Shown here: positions 60,060 to 64,000 of the stretch, in pieces
How positions within the stretch are numbered: the first letter of the stretch is position 1
Layout: every line of letters starts with the position of its first letter
NCBI RefSeq assembly: GCF_042453785.1
Contig: NC_091671.1
Coordinates: forward strand, 37,153,001-37,217,000
DNA: 64,000 nt
Source of the DNA: Malus domestica
Lineage: Eukaryota; Streptophyta; Magnoliopsida; Rosales; Rosaceae
Direction of reading: 5' to 3'
Notes under the pieces: generated by a model
Databases searched by the model: none
Seen by the model: only the letters and a program-made list of their open reading frames with translations
What the model was told of the DNA's origin: nothing
Position numbers and translations under genes: made by a program

Positions 60060-60710
60060 AGTGTTCTGACCTCATGTTTCAATTGAGCAAATGAAGTACG
60101 ACCAGTCCGATGAGGAGCACCTCCATATGCACGATTAGCCTTATTTGCCTCTGAACGTTTCTATATGTGTTTAAGACAACCATAATTCATCATTATTATA
60201 AACTTAATAATGTAATTTTTCCTAATTTACCTTTACATTAGGGAGGTCCCAATACTTTACTAGTGTCTTCCAATATGTGTCATACCATCTTTGCTTAACC
60301 CAACACTTTCAATCCCTCCATCTATTGCCAATAACCTTTAAGCAATGAAATTTATATGCATCAGGGATATCTGTGTTATCCTGCAATTATTAGATGATAA
60401 CTATTAATGAAATGAAGACTTGTGCACCTAAGTAAAATTAGTAAATTTTGTAAGTGTTGTTTACCGTGACTTTTTTTCCAAATATCATCTAATACAAGAT
60501 CAGGCATTTCAATCCATGAAACATATGTTTGAGGAACCTTTTGACCATTTCTTGCTATAATTCCAAGTTGTCCACTAAACCTGGTTGCATTTTCTTTCAT
60601 TGGCTTCCATTTAGAATCAAAATCAATATGAACTTTTGTTCCAGTTCCCCACTCTGAGATAGAAAGAGCAACACCCCAACCTTTCCTAATACCTTCAGAC
60701 TAATCTTCTG
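60060..60710 (-). pseudogene. En/Spm (CACTA) transposase-type protein, middle exons, broken
   Basis: Minus-strand pieces are about 60700..60475 (EWGTGTKVHIDFDSKWKP, QLGIIARNGQKVP, MPDLVLDDIWKK), 60380..60232 (IPDAYKFHCLKVIGNRWRD, WVKQRWYDTYWKTLVKYWD) and 60163..60072 (ANKANRAYGGAPHRTGRTSF, AQLKHE), each ending at a GT donor. This is the typical plant Ptta/En/Spm transposase pattern. A TGA after NRWRD (near 60307) breaks it. The C-terminal continuation is at 45930..43690. Confidence 0.75.
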
Positions 60711-60819
60711 TAAAGACTCGTCCATAATTATTAAGGTTTTTATAATTTTAAAACATGAATTTACAAAAATGCTCTTTGAGGCAAAAACATTGACTTTTGT
60801 TGACCTCATTATCGTGTCA

Positions 60820-63455
60820 TGTAAGATTCACTTTCTTGGCGTATCGTTCTGGTACTCGTCGCTACAAACACGTGGGCGCGAGCGGAATTGAATTTGGAGC
60901 TAGAACGGAGATTTTCAAAATTTGAACTTAAGGGTATTTTGGTAATTTTACCATGTAAAGATATTTTTCATCTGGGACCACTCCCGAGCTGACACGTGGC
61001 AGCTTCTTTTCCATTTTTTTGGTGTTCCTCCCGTGATTCTCTTTCTCTCAGACTCTTTCGAACCCTCTCCCTCTATCATTTTCCTGCCATTTCCGTGCCT
61101 TGTTCCCTTACCCCAGCCCTCATCTCTTCCTCTCTATACAGCCAAGACAACCACCTCAATTCCCAATTCTTTCACATTTTAACTTTCTCCGCTACCTCTC
61201 TCTCTCTTTGTCTTTTCCCCATCTTTGCAATTCTCTCTTTTCGAGCTAACATACCCAACCATAACGATGGCATCACTCACCACCATCACTTTTCCCCCCA
61301 CTGTGAACCCAAGAACCCTAGAACTGGTGAGGAAACTTTCCCCACGAAACTTATCACCATCACTGCACGATTCACTCTCAACATACACCCTTCTCCGGCG
61401 AGTTTCAACTGTTTCCGGCCAAGGTAAGCATTTCTAGAGCCCTTGGATCGTGAGTTAGTGTTTGATTATGACAATTATAGGTGTTAATCACGTGTGGATG
61501 TAGGGAACTCTCAGGATTGAGCACTGTGCAACTTTCTAGAAATTGAAACAGTGGCTATTTAGGCACTTTCAAATTCATTTTTCAGCCAACTCCGGCCATG
61601 TCACGGCCTTCAATAGGTATATTTTTGTTCCCTACATTCCTAACTTCACTTTGGTTCTTGAATCATCGAATTTGGTTGAGAATCGAGCTTATAATGAGCT
61701 CTAAAAAATGGCTCGACAACCTGCAATATTCTTGGCCTTGCGAGGAAGGCGAGTCACTTATACTCGTGGCATGTGGGGCTATGTGTAGGTTGTCTTGGGC
61801 CAGGGCGTGGAAAACACTTTTTCAACCAACTTTCCGACGACTCAATTTGGCGCGTGGCGGCGCTTGCGATGGTGCGTGGCCATCCAAGCCACTGCCTTGT
61901 GGTGGTGCGTGGGGGAACCTGATGTCCCTCATTAGGTTTTTCGACGTGCCGAATCTGAATCCGTTGTCCGTTTTATGAAATTCGATCATTTTAATAGAGT
62001 TTTACTAAATGACCTCTATATGTGCATTTAGGTGCATCTGTGGAAGTGATTCCGCTCATGCTAGTTTGAGTGGCTCTCGGGCAATAAAATATCTGTGAGT
62101 GGACCCTTTCTTAATTTATATATTTTTATAAAATATTAGCCTAGCATGCACTTCATATTTCATGATTTGAATATGTTTTATAATATGTGTCACGGACTTC
62201 TATACTCAAAATTATGTTTATGAACAGTTATGAATTATTGGATTTGCATATATGGATTTCTCTGGTTTTCAATTACGATTTATATTATTGTTTTACGAAC
62301 ATGAATTATGGGCTTTGAGTATATGATTTTATATGGCTTTCAAACATGATTTATTTTATGGATTTACGAATATGGTTTATCATGGATTTATGAGACGAGG
62401 TTTGAGCTTTTAAGCTCCCGTGTTTTGATATGAAATTCTTGAGGTATGTCTTCAGTACTTATCTAGTGGGTTATCATACAACATATCCACACAACATGGG
62501 TATGTAGATCTCTATGGTCATAAGACATAGTTGAGGATATTGATGTTATATATTTCTTTTCCGGCGTAACCCGAAGTCGTACAGTTTCACCTTCGGGTGA
62601 TAGGGCCTACCATGTTTCTTCACTGGTGTAACCCAGTGTCGTACAGCTTCACCTTTAGGTGTTGGATAGGAATTGCCTTTGGGCGAATGACGAGTTGATG
62701 ATATTGATGATATACCCCTAGCTTCACTAGCTCGGGGCTAGTGTCGGTGTGTGATATTATGCATTTCCTTCTTCGACGTAACCTGGAGTCGTACAGCTTC
62801 ACCTTCAGGTGATGGGGCATACCATGTATCTTCACTGGCGTAACCCAGTGTTGTATAGCTTCACGTTCAGGTGATGGACAGGTACTGCCTTCGGGCGACT
62901 ATGATACCCCTAATTGAGTATAGCCTGGTTACGATTTACACATGTTTTATGGATTTGCCTTTGGTTGTTGTTACCATTTCTGAGCATTGGTTTTACATAC
63001 ATGTTTTACAAATGTTTACATGGCATGCTAGGGTTTTTATAAAGCCTATATGTAGTATTACATATGTTTTCAAAACAGGGGGTTATTATGTTCAGAAATA
63101 AAATGTTTTCCTATTATTAGTATTATTATTATAAACTTTGGTCCACTCACATTTTTTGTTTTTACGCCCCCTCAAGAGTTAGGATCGAGGCACATGATCC
63201 CGACATCAATGCATTTGGGCATAGGTATCCTTAAGTTTTCTCAGTGTAGGTATCATTCCCTTATTTGGATCTTTTTATAGTAATTCTTCCATATTATTCT
63301 TAGTAGTTGTATGCTCTGAACACGTTCCTAGAATGACCTATTTCATTCTAATTACATATCTTTCAGTTGTATACATGTTTAAAATGGCTTCGTCACCCTC
63401 GGGTGTCGGCCAGCACATACCTATCCTGATATGTGGAGATATCAGGGTTGGGGCA
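60820..63455. mobile_element. Solo LTR, 2,636 bp
   Basis: The segment starts TGTAAGATTCACTT and ends GGTTGGGGCA. The 5-bp target repeat TGTCA is perfect on both sides (60815..60819 and 63456..63460). There is no retroviral-like protein inside. The interior has gene-like and repeat-like parts: a CT-rich segment 61030..61420 and cycles of the motif CGTAACCC-GTCGTACAG-TTCACCTT at 62560..62880. The length suggests a Gypsy-type LTR, which is inference. It lies within the remains of the CACTA gene. Confidence 0.8.
62555..62895. repeat. Tandem repeats inside the solo LTR
   Basis: The phrase GTAACCCAGTGTCGTACAGC followed by TTCACCTTTAGGTG returns four times in diverged form (near 62564, 62628, 62778 and 62839), arranged as two larger units of about 210 bp. 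Confidence 0.75.
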
Positions 63456-63460
63456 TGTCA

Positions 63461-64000
63461 TTTTCACCTATAAATTATTCATTATAAGCAAAATATAATT
63501 TGAATGATAGAATAAAAAAAAACTAGAAAAATTAATGGTCCTTTAGCATTGCAAACCCGTTTCGTCTAATGGAGTCACCAAAGGCTCATCTTAACGACTA
63601 AAGGCAGATGGATTTTATTGAAGTAGTTGCATCTCTAATTGAGACTGTATGACACTGGGTTACGCCTTGTAATCGGTGGCTGTTGTTGAGTTTGATTCAG
63701 TGTGGTATGGTGAGACGACCTAGATAACTGAGGCTGATTCGAACTTTGTCCATGCTACTAAGATGGTCGTGCTTGTGACCTACCCTTTTTAGCTCTCATT
63801 GGAGATGGGGAACTCAATTCCTCCATTGTTTTGCCTCTTCCCCTCTTTGGTGCCATTTTCTGTTGCACTAAAAAATTAGTATATAAACACGATGGATCAT
63901 CATAAAATATTGATGTACATAATTCATAAGATGTAACCTAATACCTACCAAGTACTTTATCAAATGCTACTCCCTGTGCACGATTATTAATCTAACATAT
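63461..64000 (-). pseudogene. Possible 5' part of the split CACTA gene
   Basis: On the minus strand an ATG at 63856 opens MAPKRGRGKTMEELSSPSP and ends at a stop about 33 codons later. A further exon-like stretch (RAQGVAFDKVL, then GT) lies near 63980..63950 and is cut by the window edge. Basic Arg/Gly-rich starts occur in this transposase family, but the assignment rests mainly on position and strand. Confidence 0.4.

Noticed and set aside
60996..61427. 143-codon Ser/Leu/Phe-rich frame
   Set aside because: It lies inside the solo LTR in a CT-rich segment. Composition explains the open frame.

Overview
The window is plant nuclear DNA. It shows GT-AG introns with AT-rich intergenic sequence, plant-specific gene families (an SRG1-like 2-oxoglutarate dioxygenase, a TDY-class MAP kinase, a TBL/DUF231 fragment) and dense plant transposons. 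A woody eudicot, possibly Rosaceae, is my guess only; nothing in the sequence proves it. No organellar, bacterial or viral region was recognised.

Three host genes look intact. Gene A (569..5077, +) and gene B (20112..29773, -) are divergent paralogues of an SRG1-like 2-oxoglutarate/Fe(II) dioxygenase. Each has four exons with identical intron phases and all iron and 2-oxoglutarate ligands. Around them lie three relics of the same gene (13613..14310, 19186..19440, 35156..35351), so this is a decaying tandem/inverted cluster. The third intact gene is a ten-exon MPK20-like MAP kinase (35973..40262, -) of 607 aa.

The rest is mostly transposons, many with clear ends and target-site duplications (TSDs). 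They include: a solo LTR at 5589..6035; a MULE-type MITE at 6745..7120 with a perfect 9-bp TSD; a PIF/Harbinger element at 7579..11348 with both genes broken; a 1-kb palindrome at 12301..13349; a non-autonomous CACTA element at 14816..18560 that contains a deleted Copia element and a hAT-like MITE; and a very young full-length Copia element at 23628..28563 inside intron 2 of gene B, whose LTRs differ at one base. A trichome-birefringence-like gene end also sits in that intron.

The right third (about 43.7-64 kb) is one nested structure. An En/Spm (CACTA) transposase-type gene on the minus strand is split into pieces. Inserted in it are a TRIM-like LTR element carrying a fragment of ribosomal protein gene RPL23A (44440..45743), a small Helitron (about 46066..46408), a large Helitron with an open Rep-helicase of about 1,575 aa plus an RPA-like gene (3' end at 59761), and a 2.6-kb solo LTR (60820..63455). 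The large Helitron also has a 133-aa open reading frame of unknown family with a C-terminal membrane anchor upstream of its Rep gene. This is the least explained coding sequence in the window.
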